From: Paragonimus westermani
Lineage: Eukaryota > Platyhelminthes > Trematoda > Plagiorchiida > Troglotrematidae
DNA length: 64,000 bases
Assembly: GCA_008508345.1 (NCBI GenBank)
Contig: QNGE01000772.1
Coordinates: forward strand, 1-64,000
Direction: 5' to 3'
The notes beneath the pieces were generated by a model that searched no databases, had not been told where the DNA came from, and saw nothing but the letters and a program-made list of their open reading frames with translations. Below are positions 26,001-41,000 of the stretch, piece after piece. Position 1 is the stretch's first letter. Every line of letters begins with the position of its first letter. A program made the position numbers and the translations under genes.

Positions 26001-29000
26001 AAACGGCACCCACTCGGTGAGGTGAAACCTGGTTTATAAACATGAATGTGGATGAGGAGCCTCATGTTATTACAGAAGTGAATTACAGCTCGAAGTCACG
26101 ATTGCCTGGAACCCATCATACTGGATTCACCAAAAGGTTGCGTAATACCCGGAACGCAATATAGAAGGGAAACCAAGAACGAGCCAGCATCCTTTCATCA
26201 CGACGCACCAGCTGATGTATGAATGCAAGATGGATTCCATTAAAAGCTTTGTGCCGTCCTCTTAGATTAAATCAAGGATCTGGTATGATGGGCAGAAAAA
26301 ACTACATCAAAAGTTTGCCACCTAAGTCAGTGAGTAAAAACAAGGCCGTTTGAAACGTTCATTGTATGTAGATGTCAAGCGAACGGCTTAGAAGCGCCAG
26401 ATGCTTTTGTAGTTGCTTTGTGAGTTAGATTGTGTTCACAGCGTTCACGACAAATATCAGTAGAGATGCAATGAAATTTACTCTAACCTAAAACCTGCAA
26501 GGTCAGCCTTTTTCTGTAGTTTCTAACTTGAGTAAAACGTTAGGAGACGTCTGGGACACATGATTATCAAGTGTCCGTTAAACCTGATTCGTATGTGATC
26601 GCTGTTTTTGCATCCGCATGAACTTTTCCCATCCAACCCCTGGGAAAACGAGGTACTAAAAACCCAAATTTCTCTACTGATAGACGTTGTCGATAAATCT
26701 TTTGTCCTACTATTACGACCGTTAGTCACTGAGCTATTAGTCTCACAGTTGGCACAGTCAAACTGTTATACTCAAACACCTACCTCGTGGCCAAGAAAGG
26801 TTACACACTAACAGTCTCGTTAGCTTTAATCTACGGGCCCACGAAGATGACCTCTCGTTAAGCTGCATCAACGGAAATCATAAAAAATACTAAGCGACTT
26901 TTTAATTATTAAGTGCAAAAACCGCAAACACTTGTAAATGAAAATGTGGAGCGGTTTCTCACCATTATAAATATGAGTACAGTATGGAGACGAAATCTTT
27001 CCACCTATTGTTTTTAACAGTAACACGTAAGAAAAAAGATCGAATAGTTAACCGATGAATAAAAGAATAGCCATCAGCAATTTATCAAAAGTCTCTTCAT
27101 CTCGACTGAAGAAACCAAGACATCCGTAACTTAAATATTGCACCTTTCTTGGACGCATAACAGAGGCATAAGACGGGTGATTAGCAAAGCCCCTATAAAG
27201 TTGAACGTTTTACTGCGCCTGTACACAGTAACTACGAGAAGCAACGCATTTACCGACGTTCTGTTTTGTCAAAAGTAGAGGCCTATTGGTCGATGATACT
27301 CTGCTTCGATTGGGTGTTGTTCAGGTATTGCTCAGTTCTCACGATAATTAATGTAGCCAGTTTGAAATACGCTTCCTGTCTCGTCTCTCCAGCCGTTCTT
27401 GTTAGAGTTTATCAATATTAAATATCATTGCCAGGACCGGTATTCGGAATTTCGCCACCATTTTTTGAGGTAACCGTGTTGGTTACCGCGTCACAGACCG
27501 TACATTAAGCTCGACTGAACAATCATACTCAAAGGCTCAAACACATTGACTTGTGGACTTTTATCAGATTACCTGAGAGTCTCGAGTAAAGAAACCAAAC
27601 TACGTGACTACTAATCCGTAATTCACCAATTCTATTCATGAACGAGCATCTCCATCCAGTCATATGCGGTAGACTGAAAAACGACGGCTCTTCATACTAT
27701 CATATTAAAATGTGTAACAAAGCTGCGTATAGCTTGTAAGCTTTGGAGAGAGTTCACACGGCTGGGGTTGAATTCGGTCTATCGTCTCACTCTGTTCTTC
27801 ACATCCAAAATTAAACGAAATCGTTTAACATGAGTTGTAATTAGTTTGTCAGAATTCGTCAGAGGTCTGGGTGCCTTTCAAAACTTTGTTTTTATGGGAA
27901 ACAACCCACTAAATACTCTACTTATTAGACCGCTATTGGCTTTTAAGGATATTTGTCAGTAGCGTTACTGACTGACTACTACTCACACGTGATCGTAGCC
28001 TTTGGACTGTTCAGCCAAGATAATGTGTTGTTCAAAACTGACAAGAAAATAGCTGTCTGCTATGTTTCCCATCACATAATAATTTGCTTACGAAATGACC
28101 TATTGCCGTATAAACATTATTTATTCGAGTATTGTATACGGTGTAAGTACATCTGATACGCTCATCGGTTCCTGCACAAACGTCGCCTTTCTACAGAATA
28201 GAATTCTGTTGAATCAGAAGAGATAGAAATTACAAGAACAGTCAAGAAATGTCCTTCACTTTATTCTGCTTACTGAAAATTTACTCCATGATGTTTACTA
28301 TTTGCTTGGTGACCATAACCAATGGTCGTGGCAACTGTTCTTTAGCCTTCAGATTACACATTTTTGTAAGTCACCACCCACCATACATATAATTCCGTAT
28401 TTTCCCTTCCTATCACAAACGTTGTCGGGCAGAACAAAGTGATTTTTGGCTTATTTTTTAGCCGAGCCAGTCGTGTTATTCTTCGGGATCACTTTTCCCG
28501 TTTAATTCATCTCAAGGCAGAAAATTCAAATTTTTTCAAGTGTTCTAGTCTTCCAAGCCAAGTTAATTTTTCAGGCGTTCGTAGTGTTGCATGCTAACTC
28601 AGAATCTGCCACGCCACTTTTCTGCGTGAAGAGACCTGTCTTAGCATATTTTCACACAAAAGGTAAACGAATATCACGGATAATTAGTAACCAGTGGAGC
28701 TGTTGCTTGGATATTGACAACTTGGAAGTCGTACGGTAAAATCTGCACAAAATATTTATCATGATAACCATTGTGCAGATGCACATTCATCACAACAATC
28801 CTGCAGTAATGTATAAAGCAGACTACTGTAAGCTAGTTATCTCAAGAAACATCAGTGGATGTTACCGGCCCTCACGAGACTTCCAACCTGGAGTTACACG
28901 GTGCTGTCTCCCAAGTTGCCTTCCAAATTTGCGGTTTTAAACCGAACCCCTATCTTGGTCTTCTTTTCGAGAATAGGCTACGGAAACGTTAAATGCTGGT

Positions 29001-32000
29001 TCAGTTAATACATTTTTCTAGTTGCTACGGAGTATTTCGAAGGATCTTTAAAATTTTGGCTGTAGCATTTATGCATGCAGTTATACATAGTTAACCTCAA
29101 ATGGTGAACATTGTGATGTTTACGAGTCACGTCATCATCATTTTCATGTGTATAACTATTACTGCTGATATCTCCGTGGTGTAACAAGAAGCAAACGAGC
29201 CAAGACATTAAACTTCACTAAATAGGTGCACTGAAAAATGTCATTTGGCGCCAATCCTTGAACTTCTAGGTTGCTCCTCAGTGTGTGGAGCGCTTTCGTT
29301 CTACGTTTCGTTTAGCCTGGTTGCTGTTTTATATCGTTTCGCTGGTTGTCTCAGTTATGCTGGATAAGACAAGGGTAAAATCTGTGTTGCAACTGAGTTC
29401 GTTCTTTTTGCTACTCAACACATCTGTGAGCCTGACACAATGTTAAATGAATTCCGATTTCCCCGAGGGGTGTGTTTTCTTAGTTATATTGTTCTAAAAA
29501 CCAACTGTTTTCAGGAGTACGTGCAGGTAATCTAACTCACTGCAGAGGTTTGAAAATCGGGACCAAACTGCACAGGTGTTTGCTCGCGTGGTCTTGTTTA
29601 TTAAAATCATGCACAACACTAAGGCAAACTGGGAGGGAAACATCTCTGATACACTCTTATAAAAGGACGTTTTATAGAAACTGCCTGTGTTCATTACTTT
29701 CACCTGTGGCTAAAGTGTAATACTGCTATTCACATTTGTTCCTGAATTAACCGGTGATATGCACATCGCATTTGGTCCAAAATAAATTGCCAGCATTAGA
29801 GAAATCAGAAAACATGATGAAATCCGAAATTTGCTGCCTCAGATGCCATCTAGTAACGCACTACATTCTCAATAGTTTGGATAATTATGTTTGTTTTCGC
29901 ACATATGCCCAATAGGTTTCAGCATTCGTCTTTACCTGCGCATTGGCGATCAACCCACTTCAATGCAAAGTAAGTTGTGAGGAGCATTATCTTACTTGAT
30001 GAGTGAATTTTAAACACTATACGTTATGGCTCAAGAACAATGAAGCCGTCCATTTCCGAGGTGTGCCACAAATAAAATGGGCCAAGCTAATCGGGAAACG
30101 ACAGAGCAATGGAGCCGGGTTATATTATCATCCGGCAGTTAGTGGTCAAGGCAGTCGAAAGAATATGAGTGAATACCAGACGAGCCATCTCTGGCTGGCT
30201 CACAAGCCTGTGGGTTGCTTTCTGACGTTCATTGCCTAGGCAATAGTTACTTACCCTGTCACAAACGAGTATAAACACCCAGAAGAACAACTCTGCCCCG
30301 ATTACCCCGCCCGTCGGAGTTGAGGTCATATCTGCTTACGCTCTCCATCTTGGCCAGTTGTCCCTACAAGTGGGAGAGTGATTGATGATATTAGATATCC
30401 TGTCGTTATAACCGCCAGCAAACCAGATGAAAAGTCAGCCCGTGAACTGTCCGAACAACTCTGCCAGCTAATTGATGTTGATTGACTCTCAGGCCTTTGA
30501 CATGCGAAAGTAAAATGGCAGAAACTGTCGTCATTTCTGCCATTCGTAATGTAGGTAACCGTTTTGCTTCTGTTGATAGCCATCCGCATCAAACAAAGCT
30601 CAGCTACCTTTAAGATTTTTCACGTTGTGGGATATATTAGGTGCATGGCATTTTGCCATCTGCGTCTGCCGTCGTGATCGCAAATAGATATCGTACATTC
30701 AGGTGTACACAAACTATAGACAGACGATCTCAGCATTCAACAAGGAACCGCAAGCTGGTGGAGACATAGCAATATGACTAACACGTTGCAGTGATGACAC
30801 CCTATAGATCGATAGCAAAGTGGTGTTGCTAGCTTGAGGAAACAGCGAGGAGTCGAACTAATGCTCATCAACCGTTACCACCGGTATTTTATGTTTAATG
30901 AAACGAAGCATTGTTATATAATCGGGTTACTATTCAGCCATTGGTTTATATCAACGTCCATTGAAACAAACGTTTAAAGGCACGTGGCTCAGGAAGCAAC
31001 AGAAAACTCAATCCAGAAATAACCTAAAACACAGCAAATGAGAGCGTGTTTTGGTCAACTCTCTCGGTAACTCTTCATTTATTTGCAAGAATAGTTGGCA
31101 AACCAATATTAACTCATGAAGATCACCCAGCAAACAGTATATGGCAAACATCTCGAAAACCTGTGGACCAGAAATGCATCGAAAAACTAAGCGTTCGAGG
31201 TAAACTAAGGAAAACGTTGATAAGTAGGGTGACCAATTTGAAACTAGTCGAAAATCATGAACTGGAGTCGTACTGAACGGCTTAGTCTGATTTGTATAAG
31301 TTTGACAGTAAATGAGATATCGTGGTCAATTTGTTTGGGATGCCATGACTAGTTCTAGCAAGAGCAGAAATCGACTCCAGTGCTTTTTAAAAAAAAAAAA
31401 CAGAAATACGGGCTCTTGAAGTTGAAGGTGGTGCAAAACGCGCTAAGTTTTGTTCGAACGTGAGCAACCAAAATGGAATACTACTTATTAAAGACAGCAA
31501 ATCTAACTAGTGGTAGGTAGCTTAACATATGAGATAATTTTGAAAATAAACAACTACAAAACCTCCAAAATTCGACTGCCGGGTCTACGCATGCTGCTTC
31601 TGTCACTGTTTTAAATGCAGTGGAACATCAGAGTTTCCGTTGTTGTCTCCCCCAAAGAAGTTAGTCAGAGATTCCTTAATCATTCCAAGTGGTCCCAACG
31701 GGTAGTGGACTGAAATTTCGTAACTTACCCGCGCAGCTAACAAACGGAGTTGTTAGGGAAGATAGGGTAACTTTCAACATTTTTAGGTTAAAACTTGTGT
31801 CCTCACTTTGTTGAATGTTGTGCAGTCAGGAGTAAGAAGAGAGCAAATGAATTAAATTTGTTTCATAAAGTGTTTCTCATCTATTTCACTCAAATTTAAG
31901 TGTGTCGAAAAGTTGCTTTAGTGTACTTATAAATTCATAACTTCGGGAAACTAAAGCTTTTGGGATTATTTTATTGTTGCCGACTACGGCTACCTCGTGA

Positions 32001-35000
32001 TAATATTCCCGAATAAAGAGTAATTGATCAATATAGAAACAAGTTAATTCTATGATATGGACGATCGAGGGGAAGAGAGAACGATTAAACCCATTCATCC
32101 GTGGCCACATGTGGTTTTGAGCACTAGTTAAAGTTAGCCGAAGTGCTTGTTCGTGTGCCGTTTCTACCACCATATAATCCACCCATGGCCACTAATATTC
32201 TTAACAAGAATTTTTGTCTGTCTGTGTTTTCACAGACTTCGTAAAGTGAAACCGGGTGAAGTTTTCAAAACGCTGTGCAAAGGTATTGACAACGTTTTAT
32301 GTGAGCCAATCGGAATGCTCTATTTTTGCTTGACTTTCAGAAGTTAATGTCTAGTTTTTATCTAACCAAACAGGCGGAAACTATCAATATCTTATCGGGA
32401 TTATCCACAATCAACACTGATAAATATGAGTACGCGGAAATTCTAGTAGATTCAGAATTCTTATGCAATATAGTTGAAATTCGAACGTGACCAACGTTTC
32501 CTCTTTGAGAGAAAATTTATTCAAAATTAAGTCCCGTTGCAAAGATTTCAATAGCGAATTTAAGATGCAAACCAATTAACAGTAACAAAACCATGGATAC
32601 CCTGACAAGTTTGTTCTTTGTCCAGTGATATACCGAATAAAACGATGTAGGTTGCAAATCCATAAACTAATACTAATGGTCTGAAAGGCAAACATATATG
32701 TGTAAACTACAAGGAACTCAGGGGGATTCAAACTAGTGACATGCACAAAATTACTTCTGAGGGAGAAAATCTCACCTGGAATCCGTTATCGGCATACTTC
32801 ACTATGCCATAAGAATCTAACCAAATGGTTTAAGAACCGGATTATCATGATGCTTTGCACTTCTGATTATTACTAAGTAGCTGAGCCGGGTAGTGCCACA
32901 TAGATATAGTCGGTTCCGTCTCAACCCAGATTTTTCGCAACCGGGTTCCATTAAGGATCGGAAATCGATTGTGATAACTTTCTTCATGGGATTTGCATTG
33001 TTTAGGAGAAAATGTTTTGCTGGGTCAGAAAACTGGAGTCTATTATGTTGGAATAAACACATGAGTGAGTGCTTTAAATCGACTGTGAGAAGATCAACAC
33101 ACACAGATGAGAAGCAATGTTGAAGTGTTAAGTGCAAAGAAGCATAGAACAGTGAATTAGATAACCATTTTTCAAACATCGGAAAGAACGTGCGGTTCAT
33201 TTGGTAAACTATTCGTAGTCTCGAGTAATGGAATTATTCAAGCACTTGAAATGATAACAGTTTACGTTTTTGTAACCCCACCAAACACCATTACCTAAAG
33301 AAACATGCTTAGTGAAGAGACAGATAACACTGCAACTCACAAAACGGAATAAACGTATTGTCTACGCTTCATTTATCCTTGACTAAATTACATTATCAAA
33401 ACTACACATTCATATACAACTTTGATGAAATGTTCCATCAAGAAAATCTCATGTGCATGTAGGATTTCTATGTGTGCGTATGACAATTAGGCAAACGAAG
33501 GGTGACCTTGGGTACGCGATGCCTTTTCGTCTGATAGCGCTGGATAAGAAAGCATGAGCAAGTATCTTGTTACCAGTGGTTCAAGGGACAAATTGCAGAC
33601 CGATATGAACACGTCACAGGGCAAGTACCTGTGCTTCGTTCGGTCACATCTGGACAATCTACAGTGACTGTCGTAACAATTTCATGATATGTGGAATACT
33701 GGAAAATGGAGGTTGTACAACCTACTCAAGGTCAGATCAATAACTGGAGCAAATTTTGTTGAAAAAACTGAAGATTTAGGCCTTCAGGTGTATTTGTGAA
33801 AGTCAAGAAAACGTTCCAACTTAGTTATGTAGTCTCAGAGGAATCATTTAGAGTTTTTCTATACTTACAAAAGAACAAGACCGAAGGTATTTTGATACGA
33901 ATTCCCATCACCCTTATTCCAGGTATGTAACTCGAAAGAAGTGAGTGATTCGACATGTTCAGCTCACAAACTGTGATCCTCTTAGGATGTCCAAAGGCCA
34001 ACCACCGTCTTTCCGCTGTTCTATACCTTTTTGCAAAACAAAATTAACAGTGACACTCTTTAGCTAATTTCATGCACTCCAGCAATGACTTTCCTTGCAT
34101 CTACATCCCAACTCAATAATGACCAGAACGTCTGTAAACGTTCCGCCACTTGCTTGACGCGTTTGTTCTCAATGCCAATGCAACAAAATGTCTACGGCCA
34201 GTTCGCGTAGGCTGCGCACTCAGGGGAAACCGGTGTACCGAAGGCGGCCGACCTCGTTCCAAAGTTTAAACACACCGTACGTATATCATACCTCGGACGA
34301 ACACTTTGCAAGCCGCAGTCGCTTTGTTGCTCCAGTCCTCTTTTAGTGTGCTCGGTAATTTGGCTGATCGACTGAAGACTATGACGTTTTGACATTCACA
34401 TTCTTCGAGTATCCACCAGGGGTTCACAATTGTGTCAAGGTATAAGCTGCAAGCTGTCTAGTCTAAAGCCCGCATACCATTGTAATCATGCCAGACTCCT
34501 GAATTACAGATTTTCTGTACAGCCGCATCAAATCTGCTCTCAACGGCATTGCGTACATTCACTTCCAATTGAATGATATTGAGGAGTGCTCCTCCATGCC
34601 TAAGCAAGATGGTACATTTAGAATTCTATGAAATATGCTTACTTCATTCAACTCAACCACTGAGAATGCACTCCACATTCATATTTTCCATCAGTCGTTC
34701 ACTCTTTGTTAACAGCCAACCTGTCAGTTCAACAACTATAGACTTCTGGTTCATTCAAACTGGTCTCCGTTTTTAACTATTACTACTGATATCCATCCAC
34801 GAAACATGTCTTTGGACTCACTCAAAGCCTCGTTAGATATAATGTCGTAAGCCAGTAGGCGTTTCCAATCCGTTAGCAAAACGTTCTGGTCACAATCTTT
34901 AGCCCACTCGATAATCTTTTTCCTTCAACTCTCAAGTTTCTACTGGCGAGTTGAGAGGAATTCGATCAATTTCAAGTTAAGCTTCATTCAGACCTGGTTA

Positions 35001-38000
35001 CCAGTCTCACGGTAAGTGAGATGTTCCACCAAGTCTCCTTATAAAAGAAGGGCTAGATTTGACGTTTTGCACTTGTTAGAACCTAACGGTAGTTTACATC
35101 CTTGGTGCGGCCAAAACTACTGCTCCGACCGCGCACTTACGAAGCGACCATGTTGATCATTGTACCTTCACGTTAGGCACGACCAAAATGATAATTGCCG
35201 TTCCTCCATTACATCATTATACCTTAATTGTCCATGAACAATTTAGGCTACAACCGTTTTCGGTAACTCGTTTTGGTGATACACAGTCACGTGTTCCGTT
35301 CAAAGTTTGTATGATGCAGAAATAAGGTCATACGAAAAGACAACGGTCATCGAAATTATTAGGACATCAGTCTTCTCGAGAGCCTATCTGTTTTTGTTTG
35401 GGTTGGAACCTGCTTTGTTCAAACGAGACAGGCAACCCAAATATAGTAACGTGTCAATCAAGTTAGATGGTGAATGGGTTTCGGATAGTTTACGCGTGGT
35501 TGATCACTTGAGGTATAACGTCTGCTGGATGCCGATCTGATAAATGAAGGCTTATTCCCATTTTACGGAGCATAATTTGATCATAATCTTTATAAGCAGT
35601 GTTTCTTGAATAGAGCTGTGTGCCCAGTTTAATCCGCATAGTAACCGAGCAATCTGTTGGTGTGCAACTGTAACAGCCTTCTGTAACATGACCAAGCTAC
35701 CGTTTCATTGCGTGCTGAGAGATATGAAAACACAATTTCACAAGTTTGCTCGATGTGAGCACTACCTTATCATTCCGCATCGGTTCACAGTCAACCACAT
35801 TCAGTCATAAAAAATTTCTGATAGATGTGCTTTGGTTTTCATTTCACGACTGAATCTGTGGTTTTGGTGTTATTATGTTTCACAAACCAACCACAAAATC
35901 CTCCGAAATATGTGTATATATAGACATATATTTGTCACAAAGGTACCTCTTCTGTGTATACAACAAACTGAACTGCGTTTACGATCACTTTTCACGGCTC
36001 CGCAGCAACCAGTTTGAACCCTTAATCCTTTTTTATTATCCGCCTACCGATTAATCCGGTTTTGCTAAACAACTCCATTTAGTGTTCAAAGAACTGGTCC
36101 CAGTTTTGGATCCAACGTGGCCAGGGTCACCAACATGTTCCTAATGCTGAAATCAGTCAGTTTGGTGACATCTGGTTCGCCAGTGTGTACAAGAGGAAAC
36201 TTGTCTTTGAGGATCGGGGGAGAGTGAATTTTCGAAACATGTCAGAGATGATCAAGTACACGTCGTTAGGAACAATACTTGGTCTATTGGCCTAGTGGAC
36301 ACGGAGCTCGGGCCCTTGAGATGAAAGATTTGGCCTGCATTCATTATAGTCATTGGATTGTTCCAGCCCATAGTACGCTCAATCAACACCGGTTACAGCT
36401 GAAAAATCTATGCACTTGAAAAGATATACGTCTCCACATCTGTTAAGCACATGCGCTGTTATGTATTGAAGAGCTTTCCTGATCTATTCTCGTAGGAATT
36501 CACGTCTAAAAATCTCATATTCACACCCGTCCATGAGCTAACCTTCGGCTGCGAAACATGTAGCAGACAGTTGCGTGTGCAAAGAATCCAGCAAATGCGA
36601 GCGGGTCTACTGTCCATCACACCCACGCAGACTAGTTGAGTGATTTCTTAAGCAGCTGTATCTAATGAAGTCTTATCAATCTGGTTACAATTACTTCGGA
36701 GACACTGAGACGCTGAATTTAAACGCACTCAATCTATCACTCAAAAATATTCACGCGTTCTATGGAAAATTCTGCAAGACTGGTCCAGATAACTGGAGTT
36801 ACCACCCATCATATGAAAATCGGTTTGCAGAAGAATACCTTTTAGCTTGTATAACCCTCGCGTGTACGCTTTCTTCATCTGGTGAGATTGACAGGAACAA
36901 AGCGAACTACCGACTCATAGACCTGTGAATGAACACTGGTAAACCGAGATAATTAGCCCACAAATTTGATCGATTATTTGACTGTTGTATGGGTGGTCAG
37001 AGCGACTATAAGCAGAATATTTCCTCGCGTGAGCATATGAAATAATATTTCTTGTGCTGCAGTGAGGATTCTTTAAAGAGTTTTGTTGTCAAACTCGCAC
37101 GTTTCCATGATCCTCATGCACAGAAATGCGTTTATGGTCCGGAATTCCAGTCTACAATACGGCGAGTTTTCCATTTGAACTTCACGTGAACTATCTGATT
37201 CTGTGCATTTGGCCGACGCTTTCTGTCGTGCAATTTTTTCTCGCCATTTCTCGCTCGTTGGTCCAATTTCGTTGAGTATTGACTCGTTCGATCGCCCTCA
37301 TTATCTGCCACCCATATATTGTGGGCGTTGAACAAAAGTGATCACGGGTTCGAGGTAGTTCATTGGTTGTTTGAACAATCGCATCCCCGACTTGATTACT
37401 CATCACAGTATGGGCAGATGCATTTTGTAATTAACAGCGTAATAAACAATGCGGCTCCACACGGCACATAGTAGTACATAAGGACTTCATGGTAATTCTC
37501 TCTCAAACACTTCTGATCAGCATTACCCACAAAAAGCTTATATTTTGACGCATCGTATCCGACTGTACCTCCTATGGAGTGTTCAATCAGTGAACTGTAA
37601 CTAACTTGAAACATCGAATACCTTACTGATCGTGAAAATCTTGTTATATTACTGGAGTTGACCATTCTAACTTCTTGCTGATTCAGTATCCTCAAGAGTA
37701 AAACGAAGGAGATCAAAAATCGTTCTCAACCCCCCCCCCCAAAAAAAAGATGGACGTTTGTCACAGCTACGGGTTGTTCAGTTTTTTTATACCAACAGTA
37801 GGTCGGGTATCTGCTGTGATAGTCTGACAAATCTGACGATCTATCGGACACACTTGTACCCCGGAGCAATTCGAGTATTTTTAGGACATTTAGCTAACCG
37901 TCAGGAGCTGCACAGTGCTTCTGTGAATTTCAAATGACTCGTAATAGTCCTATACTGAATACTTTCGAGTGATGTCTAACTGTGCACTTCCAAGGTAGTC

Positions 38001-41000
38001 ATAGAAAAAATTTGCCTCCCACTAGCCATGAACGACATTAAAAAGATATTAACAGTCATCACTGCTCAACAGAATACACAAAGTTTGTAATAACACGTTT
38101 GCTGTTTCCGCACCCCAACTTAACCGTACGGTTGAGATTACACAATCGTTCCCTTGAACTTTCACAAAAGAGTTAACGATATACATTTTGAAGTGTGTAT
38201 TCAGAAGATAAACATGATGCGCGGTAGGCAGAAGCAACAAAATGTTGATACCAGGACAACGGCTTCAATTTAAGTTCTTGAAAGGTTATGCTTAAACCGT
38301 TGGTATTGTTTGTGGCTCAAGACAACACTGTACGACTGTTTTCGTCATTTCTGTGATTCTTCTGACACAATCCGGATACAATCTTGGCTATCATCCTAGT
38401 TCGATCTGACACTCGCGTTGATCTGAGGTTAAAATTGGTTTTCTTATTCTCGGTTGATTATTTTCTAATTAAAAATATCAGATCTATACGTGAGTAATAT
38501 GAATTCCAACTGGCGGTTGACTGCCATAGATTTTTTCACTAGTTATGCGAAATACGGCAAACTGAGTTCGATTTGGAAAAATACCAGTGTGAATCTCTCA
38601 GGTTCCACCCAATGTCAAAACATTTCACCCGCTTGTCAAGTGAACTAACAATGGCAGTGATAGTCTATTTTCTAACACGAATGAAGTGTTCGAATAGTTG
38701 TTCACGTTGTCTGCAGTGGGTGTGCAATCACAGACATAACCACCTAGTTAACCATTTTTAACAGTGTAATCGTCATAACTGGTGTATACGACGACTGGAA
38801 ATACATAAATTCCTTCAGATACCATCGTGCATAGAAAGCTATCCAATTTAGTCACTTTGCTTTATCCGGCATCTCGTCAGCCTAGATGGACACATTCGAC
38901 ATCATCAATATCGTAGGCTCACCTGTACGTACAATTGGATGTTACCTACAGCTCATTATGGAGCGTTAACGCTATCGTGACCAATACTGTAAACTGAAAG
39001 TCACAAATGATCACAGTTGCCATAATCTATTGAAAGTTTTAATCAACCCTTTTGGAAAGAGTCAGAATATCGACATTGTTCACACTTGAGTACATGTTGA
39101 AGGAACGTTCATAGAGATGTGGCCAAGATCTCACGTACCGTTTTCCCCATTTGTTTCTCTATTGTTAAAAAGATGAAATTTTGCCTTATACTGACCCCAC
39201 CACTTAAAGATTTGTTTCTAATTTACATTGATTCAAGCTTTCACCGTCCCATACGACGAAGTCTGAAGGTTCACTCAAAAAGTATTGTCAGCCCATTCAT
39301 CAAGGCGTGACTGTGAGTAGATCCCGAAGTCTGGCATACGAGTATTGGGAAATTGATGGTTGCGAAAGGCAACATTTCATCAGAACATTCGGTAGGAATT
39401 TTACAAAAAAAATGATATCACGTTCTAACGTCACGTAGTGATTTAACTTATGTTTTTCACAGTATTAACATGACAGTGCGTCATTAACAGCTGATACACA
39501 ACTGTTAATACTGGTCTCCTGAGCCGTTGTATTAGCATGTCTTCGGGTAGTTGCTCAGTCTGTTTTCCAATTCAACCAGCAATGTGCTCCTTCACCCGCG
39601 TTTGTGAGAGACGCACAGCTCTGCCAGTTTACACACTTTTATGGCCAAATTTTGAATCAGCATTGGCTGTTTAACTAATGTTGGTGGTAGTGACTTGTGA
39701 CCGATTCTGTGGTACAGCACTGATACGGACGTTGCCCAAATATCAAGTTGCACTTACTACATCCGTCATCTGGTTTGGATTACGACACAAAAATCAATTT
39801 GTGGCTGACATGTTCTACTTCTGTCAGATGGGTTTTTAAGGATTAGAAACGAAATACTGATTAGCTTACTCTTAACTCACTCTTCTTGTTCTGCTGTTGA
39901 CCCTACACTCGTAATAAAGCTTCACAACAAAATCTTAAAACTGTAGTGCTTTCATATATTATTTTTCCCTAAGAGAAAGATTATGAAGCAAACTTTACGA
40001 AATTTGCACATTTATTACCCACCGTGGTATCGTGAATGCAATAAAACAAATACTGTTCATAACATGGCAACAGTATACATTACTGACGGGTCTGAAAGGG
40101 ATAAACTAGTGTGATGTACTTCTGTTCTAGAAGGGTTGATTTAAACGTTCATGACAATATAACACCTACGGCTGTCCATGAGTAATGTTCTACCCACACA
40201 TCTGACGTTTTTACGAAGTCGTATAGGCATTCCGGAGGGCAATTTTCTATCCTCGGCAAAATTTGCGTTCTTCCGTGCATACGGTGAGGGAAATTGGACT
40301 AATGGTGCCCCCTAGCTGCTTGGCAAGCACTGTTTCTCCCTGACCACCATTCGAAATAACTCCCAAAAATAGCACCTTCATCTAACGAGAAAAACATGCC
40401 TCATCTTTGCAAAGGTATTGACGGTGACATTTTCGTGTACCATCGACATCTATATTGATTTCTGGAGTTGCTAGGATGTACAGCTTTAGGCTGCGATGTT
40501 TACGCAACGTTAGCCTGTATCCTATCCAAACATGGGTGAATCTGCACATGATTGATAAACTTTGCCTTCTCATGTCTTGGTATTTTGTTCATGGTCTTCT
40601 CATGGATAACAAACAAACAACACGTTTTAACAGAAGACCTGACTTTGATACAGGACCAACGCACGCCTAGGTCTATAGCTTACGAGATAGCCAGAGGATA
40701 CTTCCCTTTGTACCCAGATCAGTCATTGCACAATCTGAGTTCTCTTGTCCACATGGGATGTACACGGAATACTGTACACCAGCAAACAGTCTCAATGATC
40801 ACAGCTGTAACCGCATAATCAATACTTTATTAACTCTGGTTTTCAATTACTCCCGTATCTTTTTATGAGGACTGTGAGCAAAGTAGGTCCAGGACCCCCC
40901 TACTTTTTTCACAATTTTGACTGGTTACATGTGGGCCACTTTGTATGCTTAATCTGCCTCTGTTTACAACCAAAGGTTTTCTCATGACTCCGAAAAGAGG

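Noticed and set aside
32817..33200. 127-codon minus-strand open frame, with a 76-codon plus-strand frame opposite
   Set aside because: Neither strand gives a recognised motif; overlapping open frames on both strands suggest a stretch poor in stop codons and not a gene.
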